The notes under the pieces: generated by a model | What the model was told of the DNA's origin: nothing | Seen by the model: only the letters and a program-made list of their open reading frames with translations | The model's database searches: none | Source: Bacteroidaceae bacterium | GTDB lineage: Bacteria > Bacteroidota > Bacteroidia > Bacteroidales > Bacteroidaceae | Direction of reading: 5' to 3' | Length of the DNA: 64,000 bases | Assembly: GCA_017547385.1 (NCBI GenBank) | Contig: JAFYPU010000024.1 | Location: forward strand, 1 to 64,000 | Made by a program: the position numbers and the translations under genes | Shown here: positions 50,610 through 59,601 of the stretch, in pieces | How positions within the stretch are numbered: position 1 is the first letter of the stretch | Layout of the letters: each line of letters begins with the position of its first letter

Positions 50610-51248
50610 ATGAGCCAAAAGACTATCACCATCATCGCCCTGCTCGTCAGCATAGGCATTTCATTCGTCGGTTACCTCATCAGCCTCGTAGCCTTTCCCT
50701 TGGCTGCCTCCTTGATTGATTGGTCTCCCCATTATCTTACCCTTTGTTTTGGCATTCCTTCATTCATATTGATTTGGATTTGCACATTTATTATCACCAA
50801 AAAGAAAGCCCTGCGAGCCGCTGTTTTATTGCCGCTACTGGTTTCCATCGTGGGAAGCATCGGCACAAGCGGTGGGCGTTTTTCGGATTACGAATACAAC
50901 TATGGTTATTTAAGAGCTTACTCCAACCTGTACAACAGCATGGGCTTCAAAATCATCGATGGGGAGTATGGCAGCTCCTACCACTTAGCAACCTCTCCCT
51001 ATGGCGAAGTGATTGTAGGATTTCACCATGAAGAAGCACGTGATGACAGCGGAGACATCTACTATGACGAAGATGATGACGAATACCTATGGGAAGGAAC
51101 TGCGAAAATTTATCGCTTAGACGGAGGATATATTGAGCAAAAGACAGTTAGCGAATGGATAAAAGATGACTACAGTTATATGGAACGTGACATACTTTTA
51201 GAAGAGTTCGAGGATAGACATCACATTGATTGCTATGCTCAAATCTAA
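50610..51248 (+). CDS. Membrane protein of unknown function
   Basis: A 212-residue protein. I use the ATG at 50610 (MSQKTITIIALLVSIGISFVGYLI); an in-frame GTG at 50562 is less likely. Three hydrophobic helices are seen in the first about 90 residues (about 5-35, 40-60, 70-90). The remaining about 120 residues are a soluble, acidic domain with repeated Tyr/Asp/Glu (DDSGDIYYDEDDDEYLWEG). I recognise no family. It may belong with the two small membrane proteins before it. Confidence 0.75.
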   Translation: MSQKTITIIALLVSIGISFVGYLISLVAFPLAASLIDWSPHYLTLCFGIPSFILIWICTFIITKKKALRAAVLLPLLVSIVGSIGTSGGRFSDYEYNYGYLRAYSNLYNSMGFKIIDGEYGSSYHLATSPYGEVIVGFHHEEARDDSGDIYYDEDDDEYLWEGTAKIYRLDGGYIEQKTVSEWIKDDYSYMERDILLEEFEDRHHIDCYAQI

Positions 51249-51326
51249 CTTGCAGCAAGCCTTTCGCCTTCTGCATTGACCATTGTCTCTTTGTTTATAA
51301 CCTATGCAGCATAAATATATCAGCTT

Positions 51327-52958
51327 ATGAAAACAAAACGTATTTTGATGGTTGTCCTGGCTGCTTGCAGCTTGATGTTCGGGGGCTGTGCCGACGACCA
51401 TTTCGAACCCCAATTGCCCGACTTGCCAACGCAGCCGATAGTGGTTTTGTTCGACAACGATGTGCATTGCGCTGTCGATGGTTATCCGATGCTTGTGTCG
51501 CTCCGCAACGAGAGTTTGTCTCGCACGAGCTATGTTTCAACGGTGTCATGCGGCGACTTTGCCAGCGGCGGCCTTGTGGGAGCCATATCCAAAGGGGAGC
51601 AAATTGTAAGGCTGATGAATTATGTAGGCTATGATGTGGTGGCTTTGGGCAATCACGAACTGGACTACGGCATGCAGCAAATGTTTGCGCTCACCAAAGC
51701 CTTGGAAGCCCCCGTCCTGTGCGCCAACCTTAAGAACCTGCAAACAAATGCCCACCCCTATCCTGCCTATCACATCATTCGTTATGGCGACGTGGACGTG
51801 GCTTACTTAGGCCTTACGACAACCACAAGCGGAACGGTTGCGAGCCTGAGCGACGAGCAGGGCCATCCGCTCTATAGCTTCATGCGTGAGACTTTTTACG
51901 ATAACGCCCAACACTTCATCAACGAAGCTCGCAAAGAAGGGGCAGACTATGTTGTGGCACTGGCCCATTTGGGCGACAGCCCTAAAACCGGAGGACACTC
52001 TAATTCTTTGGAACTCATCCGAAACACCACGGGGCTGGACGCTGTCATTGACGGTCACGACCACCACGTCATCGAAGAACAGTTTGTCAGCAACAAGGAG
52101 GGACATCCGGTGCTGCTCACCTCATCGGGCTCAGGCTTTCAATACGTTGGACGGCTTACCATCAACACAGACGGAACGCTCGACGCTTCTCTTGTCGACA
52201 TAAGCAATGGCGAAGTTGCAGCCGATAGCGATTGCCAACAATTTGTTGAGCACTTGAAAGAGGAAGTGAGCAGCCAGGGCAACTTTGTCATTGGCAGCAG
52301 CGAGGTGGACCTCACGATTTACGATGCCGCCGGAAAGCGCATTGTGCGCAAGCAAGAGTCCAATCTCGGAGACTTCTGCACCGATGCCCTGCGTGCATTC
52401 ACCGGTGCCGACATTGCGATGATCAATGGTGGTGGCATTCGCGCAGACATAAAGCGTGGCGAAATCCTCTTCAACGACCTATACAACGTGATGCCCTTCG
52501 GCGACATGATAGCCACAGGCACACTTACGGGGGCGCAGTTGCTCGACGTGCTCGAGTTCGCTGTGTCGGCACTGCCCGCAGAGGCCGGCACATTCATGCA
52601 AGTCAGCGGACTGCGATTTAAGGTGAATGCCAACATTCCCTCACCGGCGGTGAAGCATGAAGAAACAGGAATGTTCTCACACGTCAGCACCGGAGAGCGG
52701 CGTGTGTCGCAAGTGGAAGTGCTCGACAAGCAGAGCGGCGAATGGAGAGCGGTGGAGAATGCCCGCCAATACACGGTAGCAACATTAGACTACCTCATTC
52801 TCGAGCAAGGCGGCTCAGGCATACTGAGTTGTGTCCAACCCGATTCCACCTATTATGGAGCCGAAATAGAGATATTGCGCCATTACCTCGAAACAAACCT
52901 GGGCGGCACCATCGGCACCGAATACGCCGAGCCTCAAGGCCGCATCATTTATCAATAA
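51327..52958 (+). CDS. 5'-nucleotidase/metallophosphatase lipoprotein
   Basis: A 543-residue exported lipoprotein with lipobox near residue 21 (LMFGGC). The N-terminal calcineurin-like domain has the metal ligands in FDNDVHCAVDG, SCGDFASGG, GNHELDYG and DGHDHHVIEE. The C-terminal 5'-nucleotidase domain has NLGDFCTDALRAFTGADIAMINGGGIRADIKRGEI and YNVMPFGDMI, which bind the nucleotide. Such enzymes hydrolyse nucleotides or sugar nucleotides outside the cytoplasm to recover nucleosides and phosphate. A terminator follows directly. Confidence 0.94.
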   Translation: MKTKRILMVVLAACSLMFGGCADDHFEPQLPDLPTQPIVVLFDNDVHCAVDGYPMLVSLRNESLSRTSYVSTVSCGDFASGGLVGAISKGEQIVRLMNYVGYDVVALGNHELDYGMQQMFALTKALEAPVLCANLKNLQTNAHPYPAYHIIRYGDVDVAYLGLTTTTSGTVASLSDEQGHPLYSFMRETFYDNAQHFINEARKEGADYVVALAHLGDSPKTGGHSNSLELIRNTTGLDAVIDGHDHHVIEEQFVSNKEGHPVLLTSSGSGFQYVGRLTINTDGTLDASLVDISNGEVAADSDCQQFVEHLKEEVSSQGNFVIGSSEVDLTIYDAAGKRIVRKQESNLGDFCTDALRAFTGADIAMINGGGIRADIKRGEILFNDLYNVMPFGDMIATGTLTGAQLLDVLEFAVSALPAEAGTFMQVSGLRFKVNANIPSPAVKHEETGMFSHVSTGERRVSQVEVLDKQSGEWRAVENARQYTVATLDYLILEQGGSGILSCVQPDSTYYGAEIEILRHYLETNLGGTIGTEYAEPQGRIIYQ

Positions 52959-52960
52959 AC

Positions 52961-52994
52961 AATCTGCCCCACTCGAGAACGGGTGGGGCAGATT
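52961..52994. terminator. Terminator between converging genes
   Basis: AATCTGCCCCAC and GTGGGGCAGATT form a perfect 12-bp stem around a 10-base loop, followed by CTTTTCTT on the plus strand. It serves the 5'-nucleotidase gene and may also close the DUF3667 gene that ends at 53001. Confidence 0.8.
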
Positions 52995-53000
52995 CTTTTC

Positions 53001-54140
53001 TTAATCAACCTGAGCACAGCAAGCGATGAAGAATATCGTTATGAATATCATCAAAAGGATGAAGGAATAAATCAGGCTCGTCAGCAGCGACTTGACCACC
53101 GCCTTGCCCCAAGCGCATGGAGCATAAACCTTGCGAAAAGCCACCGTGAGATACGCACACGAACCCACCGCCATGATCCACTCCAGCACCCTCACCGGGG
53201 GAGCCACTGTGAGATGCAGCACGTATATGCATATCATCAGGAACTCGAGAAAAGCCGTGTAGTGCAAAGCGAAAATAAAGTGGTGAATGCCCGGAAGCCG
53301 GCTCTTGCGCTGAACAAGCTTCAACGACACCGACAGAAAGGGAGCCGTGAGCAGCAACAACATAGGGAAATACTGCGACGTGATGGCCACCATCTCTGCC
53401 CAAACGGCATTGAACAAAGCCAGCTCATCCTTGCCCTTGCTCGTCTCCCTGCTGAAACGATAATATCCGTCATCCCCCATCACAATCAATCCGTCCTCGA
53501 TGAGCACACGGGGGAGCACCGCCACCCACTTGTCGAGCCCCTTGCCCTGTGTATTCTCGCGGGTCTCGAGATGGGTGATGCACTGCGGATGACTTTCCGC
53601 CAGCACCAATGGTGCCAGCAAGCAAACAGTGTCGCGCGGACACTCCTGCATCCGCGCTGCGTATGCCTCGTCATCCATCAGCAGGCTGAGCTGCACGCCC
53701 GAGAAAATCCGATCATCGTCCGTCAAGCCCTGCACAGCGTCGGTCATCTTCTCCGTACCCCGAAACAGCACAAACAGCGTAACAAACACAAAGAGCAAAA
53801 ACATGTTCAGCTTCAGCGGATGCTCCTGCGAGGAAAATCTGCCGGAGAGAAACTCGCGCGTCAGCTGCCCCGGACGGCTGATCAGTGTCCAGAACGTGCG
53901 CACAAACTTGGCATCCCAATTATAGGCATTGCCTGCATACTCCGCAATGAAGCTGCGCACCGTGGGCATCCGGTGAACTGCCTCTTGTCCGCACACATGA
54001 CAAAACCGGCCTTTCAGCTCCGTTCCGCAATTCAGGCAATGCGCGTAGGGCAAAGGAGGCGGCACGCCCTCTGCCGACAAAGCGGAAGACGGCTTATGCT
54101 TTCCTTTGCACTTCCTTTTCAAGAAAAACACCTTATCCAT
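53001..54140 (-). CDS. DUF3667 membrane protein with a zinc ribbon
   Basis: A 379-residue membrane protein. The ATG at 54140 (MDKVFFLKRKCKGKHK) is used because the longer in-frame start adds an unrelated hydrophobic stretch. A cytoplasmic N-terminal zinc ribbon, CLNCGTELKGRFCHVCGQ at about 34-51, precedes the DUF3667 core (YNWDAKFVRTFWTLISRPGQLTREFLSGRFSSQEHPLKLNMFL). There is one membrane helix at about 115-130 and a C-terminal set of about four helices after residue 240. Function is unknown. Confidence 0.88.
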   Translation of the reverse strand: MDKVFFLKRKCKGKHKPSSALSAEGVPPPLPYAHCLNCGTELKGRFCHVCGQEAVHRMPTVRSFIAEYAGNAYNWDAKFVRTFWTLISRPGQLTREFLSGRFSSQEHPLKLNMFLLFVFVTLFVLFRGTEKMTDAVQGLTDDDRIFSGVQLSLLMDDEAYAARMQECPRDTVCLLAPLVLAESHPQCITHLETRENTQGKGLDKWVAVLPRVLIEDGLIVMGDDGYYRFSRETSKGKDELALFNAVWAEMVAITSQYFPMLLLLTAPFLSVSLKLVQRKSRLPGIHHFIFALHYTAFLEFLMICIYVLHLTVAPPVRVLEWIMAVGSCAYLTVAFRKVYAPCAWGKAVVKSLLTSLIYSFILLMIFITIFFIACCAQVD

Positions 54141-54650
54141 AATGCGCGAAAATACGCAAATTATTCGAAAAAACGATGCACTTTTGAGAATCCGACTGCA
54201 CAGCAGCAGACTACGGAGAGGAGAGAGATGAAACAATAGTAAGTGGAATAAGACAGTAACCAGGCCGGCAGCAACTTTCTTCTCCCACGAAAGAAAAAGC
54301 TTAAGCCGCGAGATAAAATTCTCTGCGCGTGCAGCTACTATCGTTGCCCAAGGAAAAAGTTCTCACGCCCCAAGAGAAAGTAAGCGCAGACCGAGAAGAA
54401 AATCTTGCGACAAAAATAGTTTCTAAAACACCTCTAAACAAGTCTCCGTAAGCATGGATAAATCTGCCACAACAATCTGTTGCCCCCCAAAAAACATCCT
54501 TTTCAATAATTGCTTTCATAATTATAAATTGTTTGATTGGTTATCTGACTTGAAATAATTATTTTTGCCACTGAATAGAGGACAACTCTTTTCAGACATA
54601 CAGCCTAATTCGTCTCGAAATCACCACCTCGAAAAAGAATAAAGGCTATT

Positions 54651-54745
54651 ATCCAGTACTTAGGCAGTTCTACGCTACATGTAGAGCCAAGCCTATACTG
54701 GATATGGTTTGTGGTGAACCACGAGACGATAGGCGATGGCTCTAC
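54651..54745. other. Structured intergenic segment with alternative pairings
   Basis: ATCCAGTA plus TAGGC (54651-54665, with two unpaired bases between) pairs with GCCTA plus TACTGGAT (54691-54703). Inside lies the palindrome CTACATGTAG (54675-54684). GTAGAGCCA (54681-54689), within the first hairpin loop, is also a perfect complement of TGGCTCTAC (54737-54745) downstream. The two pairings exclude each other in part. The segment ends 76 bases before the TM2-SHOCT gene, so it could be its leader. Confidence 0.45.
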
Positions 54746-54821
54746 GTTTTCATTTACATGTTTTCGTTCACCCCCGTTGCCGTTTTACAGTTTATTGTTT
54801 AACCCCAAAATAAAAAGTAAC

Positions 54822-55211
54822 ATGAAAAGTAAAACTACAGCGACCGTTCTCTGCTTCTTTTTAGGAGGCATTGGTGTTCATCGATTCTATCTTGGCCAAT
54901 CTGGATTGGGCTTCTTATACCTGATTTTCAGTTGGACTTTTGTTCCTGCAGTTATAGCAGTTATAGACTTTATAGTTCTTCTGCTAATGAGTGAAGAGAC
55001 CTTTAATCAAAAGTACAACTTGACTTCTATCATTATGAGAGCACAAACCCCATCTAATAACAACGTGAATACAGTTGCTATAAATATGGGAACTCCTGCG
55101 AATAATAGTGATAGTTCTGTTAGTGAAGAAATAAAAAAGCTTTATGAACTAAAAGAAAAAGGGATAATAACCCAAGAAGAATTTGATCTAAAGAAAAAGA
55201 CAATACTTTAA
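54822..55211 (+). CDS. TM2 domain and SHOCT domain membrane protein
   Basis: A 129-residue membrane protein from the ATG at 54822 (MKSKTTATVLCFFLGGIGVHRFYLG). A TM2 domain of two helices (about 6-55, with GGIGVHRFYLGQSGLGFLYL) is followed by a low-complexity Asn-rich linker and a C-terminal SHOCT motif (about 100-129, SEEIKKLYELKEKGIITQEEF). The codons and the flanks are visibly more A/T-rich than in neighbouring genes, which suggests recent arrival. A gene remnant follows directly. Confidence 0.85.
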   Translation: MKSKTTATVLCFFLGGIGVHRFYLGQSGLGFLYLIFSWTFVPAVIAVIDFIVLLLMSEETFNQKYNLTSIIMRAQTPSNNNVNTVAINMGTPANNSDSSVSEEIKKLYELKEKGIITQEEFDLKKKTIL

Positions 55212-55215
55212 TTAA

Positions 55216-55374
55216 GAGAGTGATATTGCAGTTGATGGTAATGGAATAGCAGTTTCGCATTTTGTCCACTTAAACATTGAAAATCAACTGCCTGATTATC
55301 TCCCAAAAAGACATGGGACTTCTCCCAATGAGGAGTTTTTTATGCATAACGGGGACACACTAAATCTCTACTAA
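55216..55374 (+). pseudogene. C-terminal remnant of an unrecognised gene
   Basis: From 55216 to the TAA at 55372 one frame is open for 52 codons and reads like real protein (DIAVDGNGIAVSHFVHLNIE, then QLPDYLPKRHGTSPNEEFFM, then HNGDTLNLY). It has an in-frame TAA just upstream and no start codon except a Met ten residues before the end. It lies five bases after the TM2-SHOCT stop in a different frame. This looks like the tail of a gene cut off at its 5' side. I cannot name the family. Confidence 0.5.
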
Positions 55375-55393
55375 CAGAAACCTTTATCAAGCA

Positions 55394-55431
55394 AAAAGGT
55401 AGCTCCGCCAAAATGTGCAGAGCTACCTTTT
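55394..55431. terminator. Terminator between converging genes
   Basis: AAAAGGTAGCTC and GAGCTACCTTTT form a perfect 12-bp stem around a 14-base loop. It has A/T flanks on both sides and can end both the plus-strand TM2 transcript and the minus-strand protease transcript. Confidence 0.75.
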
Positions 55432-55464
55432 ATTATTGATTGAAAGTTATCCGTAAGTCGGTGC

Positions 55465-58400
55465 TTACTTCACAAGTCTCTTCTGACCATTGATGATGTA
55501 GATGCCGGGAGTCTTGATTTCGTTGAGACGACGGCCACTGAGGTCGTAAATGCCCATACGCTTGTTGGCATCGCCCAGCACTGAAGATATGCCGGTGGGA
55601 CCATTTACGTAGAGGTTGTTGAGGGCATCATACTTGGCTTGAAGTTCGGTCAAAGAAGTTGCAACTTCTTCATCTGTGGCATCGGCATTGTCACGAACCA
55701 CCATTGACTGATACATTTGGTCGGCAGCTTCGGTGTAGACTGTTTCACCACCAACGTAATCGGCCTTGAGTGAGTTCACCACAGTGGTATGGTTAATCAC
55801 GCTGAATTCAGACATTGCAAAGAACGCATGGTTGCCATACTTGTTGCTACCCGGACCGGCAGATGCGCTTACGATGAAGCGGAGAGCCTTATAGGGAGTG
55901 GTTGAAACGATATCGGCCGATGTCCAATACACACCCAGGTCTGTGTATGCAGGCAGAGGATTGGTTTTAGCAGCCTTGGTGTAGGTGCCGAGCAGCTTGC
56001 TGAAGGAAGTGCCATTGGTGCTGCCATATACCTTGATGGTGGTGGGAGCAGGTGATGTGCTTCCGGCATCCGAAGCATTGCGAGTGGCATATTTAAAAGC
56101 AAAGTCGGTAACGGCTCTTTCGCCTCCAAGGTTCACTTGCAGATAGTGGTCGCTGCTGACAGGCGTTCCGCTCCACTGAGTGTGCAAGTAAGTATTGGTG
56201 TTACCATCGATAACACCTGCAATTCCGTTACCGTCGGCTGATGTACCCACTACATTTTGGTCGGCATTGGTAAAGAGATAGAAGGGAACGGTGTCGGCTT
56301 CTACCTGCAGAGGCAATGCACCGGGCAACATCACATCGTCGCCTATTTCGTTGAGCAATGTGTTGGTCTGAGCAATGAGTTGCTTCAAAGCGGTGCGATT
56401 AAGCTCGGCCTGATTGAGTTCCACTGCAGTGATGTACCACCATGAACCTTTATCGCCTTCGTGAGTCCATCCCAACACACCGATACCGGAGTTATAATTG
56501 AGCGACTGTGCATCATCATTTTGGCACTGCACGGCCAGCATACCTTCACCCATGCTGATCACCTTATAAGCCACTGTGGGAGTGGCATCGTCGGCTTTCA
56601 CCTGCTTTCCATTGGCGAGGGCTGCGAGATAGGTGCCGGTAGCTACGTTCTTGATGTAGTAAGTGTCATCATTCGCAGCACGTTCGAACACCCAATGCTG
56701 GAGTTTGCTGCTGGTATTAGTAGAGGCACACGAAACAGCTTTGCTGGTGCGGTTGATGCTCATAGAGCTGGAAGTGCTCTTACCATTCTTCAACATATAG
56801 GTACTACCCGGGATGATGACATTCATGGCTTCGGGATTGTTTTCCACAGTCTTCACTGCGTTGTAGAGGTCTTCATAGGCAGCCACATATTGGTCGACAG
56901 TCTTGTTGTTATAGACTTCTTGCGCCACGGTTACGGCTTCATCGATAGGAGTGAGTGTGCTCGACTTGTAATAGCCCACCTTCATGCCGGTATCATCAGA
57001 GAGTTTTGCCATCCCCTTAGCCTTGGTGAGCAAGGTGTTGAGCAGATTGCGTTGCAAGGTAGTCATGTCAGTAGTGGCAGGAACTGTGGTGTTGTCGCCA
57101 TTGATTACTTCCACTTCGGCCTTGCCGGTCATAAGAAGATAAGCGACATCGTCGGTGAAGGCAAATGTCTTCTTGTTAGAGAAAGCCACAATTTCACCGG
57201 CTTCGTTGCGCACGATATAGCCCACACCGCCAGTACCTTTCATGGTAATCTTACCGCTTGAAATAGTATAAGTATAATCAGCTGCCGGGGTATAGAAGTA
57301 GGCATAGCTACCCACGTTGGCTGTGGTGCTTCCATCATAGAGTTCCAACACCTTGCCGGTGCAGCCCGTTATCTTTTCGCCGGTACCATCGTTAATGAAG
57401 AGCACCGAGAGGTTCTCCTTGTAGCCCAAAGCCTTCACTTCAGCAATGGCTGCATCCACTTGCTGCTGTGTGGTGTTATAAATGGAGTTTGAGTAATCGC
57501 CTACGAGACGACTCTCCATCACTTCAAGCATACCATGAGCACGGAAGAACTCGGTGAGGTCTTCGCCGGCAGCCATACAAGCTTTCTTATAGAAATGAAG
57601 CAAGCCTACTGCACCATCCTGGTTGTAACTCTTCTTCATCGGGTCTTGACGAAGCATTTCGTAAAGACGCGGATAGAACTTGGTGTTGTGGCCCAACACG
57701 TGATAGTAGAGGAAGAGGCGATAGTACATATGAGTGAGAGCCCAAATGTTGTTGGTGTAGAAGTCGCCACCCTTGGTGCAGAAAGCATCGTACACTTTCG
57801 AGAGAGAACCTTCATCGCCATTGACACGCGATGTGCTGACACCGAAGTACCACAACACCACGTTTGAGAACAAGTTGTTGGTTACTTCTGTCAAACCATT
57901 CAGCGTGAAAGGTTGCTGATGTTGGTGTCCGATTTCATGAGCAGGTCCCCAGTGCGAACCTGCAGAAGTGATGATGTCGCCCATGATGCTGCTCATGGTG
58001 TTGTAGTGATAACCGCAGTGGTCCCAAGAGCCATACATATAAGAGCTACCACCCACGCCAAAGGCCAAGCCATGCACATTGTAATAGTCTTCGTAATCGC
58101 AATAATAAGGATCGTCGGTGTCAGCACCGGTATAAGCAAACACTTCATCCTTATCAGAATAAGGCGACTTCCAAGTGGCATTGGCATCGGCATACTGCTG
58201 CTTGTCGGCCAAGCCCATCAGCATGCGTTCCCAAATCATCACATTGTCCCATTCCTGGAGCACCTTCTCAACCATGTTCTTACCGGTGAAGTAATAGTTC
58301 AGGCCCTTGTTGCCCTCAGTGAGTTCGTCGTTGAAGGGGAACTGCAACACTGTGTATTTGCTCATCACCGTGAGATCGGCATGAGTGGCGCGGGCAGCAT

Positions 58401-59208
58401 AATAGTCCCAATCGGCATTGGTGTCGCCTTCGCCCCAGAGTTCATCACCCACAGCATTGTAGAAACCATTCAGGATACCGCCTTCAACGTGCACCTTCAA
58501 GTCCTCATAGTCTGAGAGCTTGCGCACACGCGCCTTGTTGCCGGTGCCCTTGCTATAGTCCATGGTCTGCACCACATAATTGATACATCCGGCACTGCCA
58601 TCGGCAGTAATCGTAACAACATTCAAGCCGGGCTTCAATTGTGTGCCATCAGTAGTGCCATTGCCGGGCTTTCCGTGTCCGGTCCATGTGGCCAAATAGA
58701 GGGTCGAACCCGTCTTCACTTGACCTTCCACCATGATATAGAGCACCTGCTTGTTGTTGCCATAAATACCCAAGGGGTTGTTCAGGTTGGTGTGAGCATT
58801 CATGGTGAGCGCAGCCGCCGCATTGTTCGGGTCGTTATAAGGCTCGATGAGCTGCACACGCAAACGCTTGGCATAATCGGCATCCCAAGCCGGCTTCGAG
58901 CTGTCCACGTTGTCCTCAGCCCAAGTGCCGCCTGCCACCATTTTCAGCACCATCTTCTGCAAGGTGCCGGGCAGTGCCTGCCAGTTGGCATCAGCCTGCA
59001 TCTGAGCAGAGGTGTAAGCTGCATACGTTTCGTTCAACTGTGAACACGCTTGGTCTGCAAACAATGCTTCAAGGGCAGTGCTCCATGTTTTAATCTTCGT
59101 CGCAGAGGGATTGGTTACATCCTCATTGAACGTCTGAGCACTCACGGTCATCATCGGCAAAGCCAACAATAGCACCATAAGCACTCGCCAGAGGTTTCTG
59201 TTTTTCAT
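55465..59208 (-). CDS. Secreted M60-family metallopeptidase with sugar-binding domains
   Basis: A 1247-residue exported protease of the M60 (enhancin-like) family, whose studied members cut mucin-type glycoproteins. The signal peptide is about 1-24 (MKNRNLWRVLMVLLLALPMM). The M60 domain contains HEIGHQHQQPF with zinc ligands His424 and His428 and catalytic Glu425; a further Glu441 gives the family pattern HExxH-x12-E. Downstream lie a ricin-like beta-trefoil (about 795-925, LQHWVFE, YYIKNVATGTYLAAL), a discoidin/F5-F8 type C domain (about 985-1155) and a C-terminal tail, IYDLSGRRLNEIKTPGIYII ending NGQKRLVK, like type IX sorting signals. The gene has its own promoter at 59318-59287. Confidence 0.92.
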   Translation of the reverse strand: MKNRNLWRVLMVLLLALPMMTVSAQTFNEDVTNPSATKIKTWSTALEALFADQACSQLNETYAAYTSAQMQADANWQALPGTLQKMVLKMVAGGTWAEDNVDSSKPAWDADYAKRLRVQLIEPYNDPNNAAAALTMNAHTNLNNPLGIYGNNKQVLYIMVEGQVKTGSTLYLATWTGHGKPGNGTTDGTQLKPGLNVVTITADGSAGCINYVVQTMDYSKGTGNKARVRKLSDYEDLKVHVEGGILNGFYNAVGDELWGEGDTNADWDYYAARATHADLTVMSKYTVLQFPFNDELTEGNKGLNYYFTGKNMVEKVLQEWDNVMIWERMLMGLADKQQYADANATWKSPYSDKDEVFAYTGADTDDPYYCDYEDYYNVHGLAFGVGGSSYMYGSWDHCGYHYNTMSSIMGDIITSAGSHWGPAHEIGHQHQQPFTLNGLTEVTNNLFSNVVLWYFGVSTSRVNGDEGSLSKVYDAFCTKGGDFYTNNIWALTHMYYRLFLYYHVLGHNTKFYPRLYEMLRQDPMKKSYNQDGAVGLLHFYKKACMAAGEDLTEFFRAHGMLEVMESRLVGDYSNSIYNTTQQQVDAAIAEVKALGYKENLSVLFINDGTGEKITGCTGKVLELYDGSTTANVGSYAYFYTPAADYTYTISSGKITMKGTGGVGYIVRNEAGEIVAFSNKKTFAFTDDVAYLLMTGKAEVEVINGDNTTVPATTDMTTLQRNLLNTLLTKAKGMAKLSDDTGMKVGYYKSSTLTPIDEAVTVAQEVYNNKTVDQYVAAYEDLYNAVKTVENNPEAMNVIIPGSTYMLKNGKSTSSSMSINRTSKAVSCASTNTSSKLQHWVFERAANDDTYYIKNVATGTYLAALANGKQVKADDATPTVAYKVISMGEGMLAVQCQNDDAQSLNYNSGIGVLGWTHEGDKGSWWYITAVELNQAELNRTALKQLIAQTNTLLNEIGDDVMLPGALPLQVEADTVPFYLFTNADQNVVGTSADGNGIAGVIDGNTNTYLHTQWSGTPVSSDHYLQVNLGGERAVTDFAFKYATRNASDAGSTSPAPTTIKVYGSTNGTSFSKLLGTYTKAAKTNPLPAYTDLGVYWTSADIVSTTPYKALRFIVSASAGPGSNKYGNHAFFAMSEFSVINHTTVVNSLKADYVGGETVYTEAADQMYQSMVVRDNADATDEEVATSLTELQAKYDALNNLYVNGPTGISSVLGDANKRMGIYDLSGRRLNEIKTPGIYIINGQKRLVK

Positions 59209-59286
59209 AATAAATGAATTTATAATTAATAATTGATTTAGAAAGCTTCAGCCGTGCTATGCGCTTTTTGGGCATAACACACCGCT

Positions 59287-59318
59287 CAAAGTTAGTGCTT
59301 TCTCTCGCTTGTCGCAAC
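59287..59318 (-). promoter_or_regulatory. Promoter of the M60 protease gene
   Basis: On the minus strand GTTG (59318-59315), 20 bases, then TAACTTTG (59294-59287) form a near-consensus promoter 78 bases before the start codon. Confidence 0.6.
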
Positions 59319-59431
59319 AAGTTTTCACATTTTCTCTTGCTTCGTCGGGCCACAGCTGACAAAATGTAACTTACCACCCCAAAAACACAGGGTTAGAGTC
59401 CGCTCGCGCTGACAGAACGTCTTTGACCGAG

Positions 59432-59470
59432 ACAAAAAAGGTTGAACTCCCTTTGCGAGAGTTCAACCTT
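59432..59470 (-). terminator. Terminator of the four-gene exported operon
   Basis: AAGGTTGAACTC and GAGTTCAACCTT form a perfect 12-bp stem around a 9-base loop. On the minus strand it is followed by TTTTGTC after the closing TT, so it ends the operon that runs from 63654 to 59602. Confidence 0.8.
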
Positions 59471-59601
59471 GAGACTTGATTGGTTATACTATCATGAGAG
59501 CCATGCCTTAGCTATTGGTTTGGGAGAAACTTTCCGAGGCACTTCTGCCGCTCTATTTCTCAACTTCTCCCGGCTTAGGCTTCGCTCTTTTCCTACCATA
59601 A

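Noticed and set aside
54301..54519. 72-codon minus-strand frame starting MKAIIEKDVFWG
   Set aside because: It has an ATG in A/T-rich context, but no promoter box, no family resemblance and composition unlike the neighbours. I leave it unannotated.
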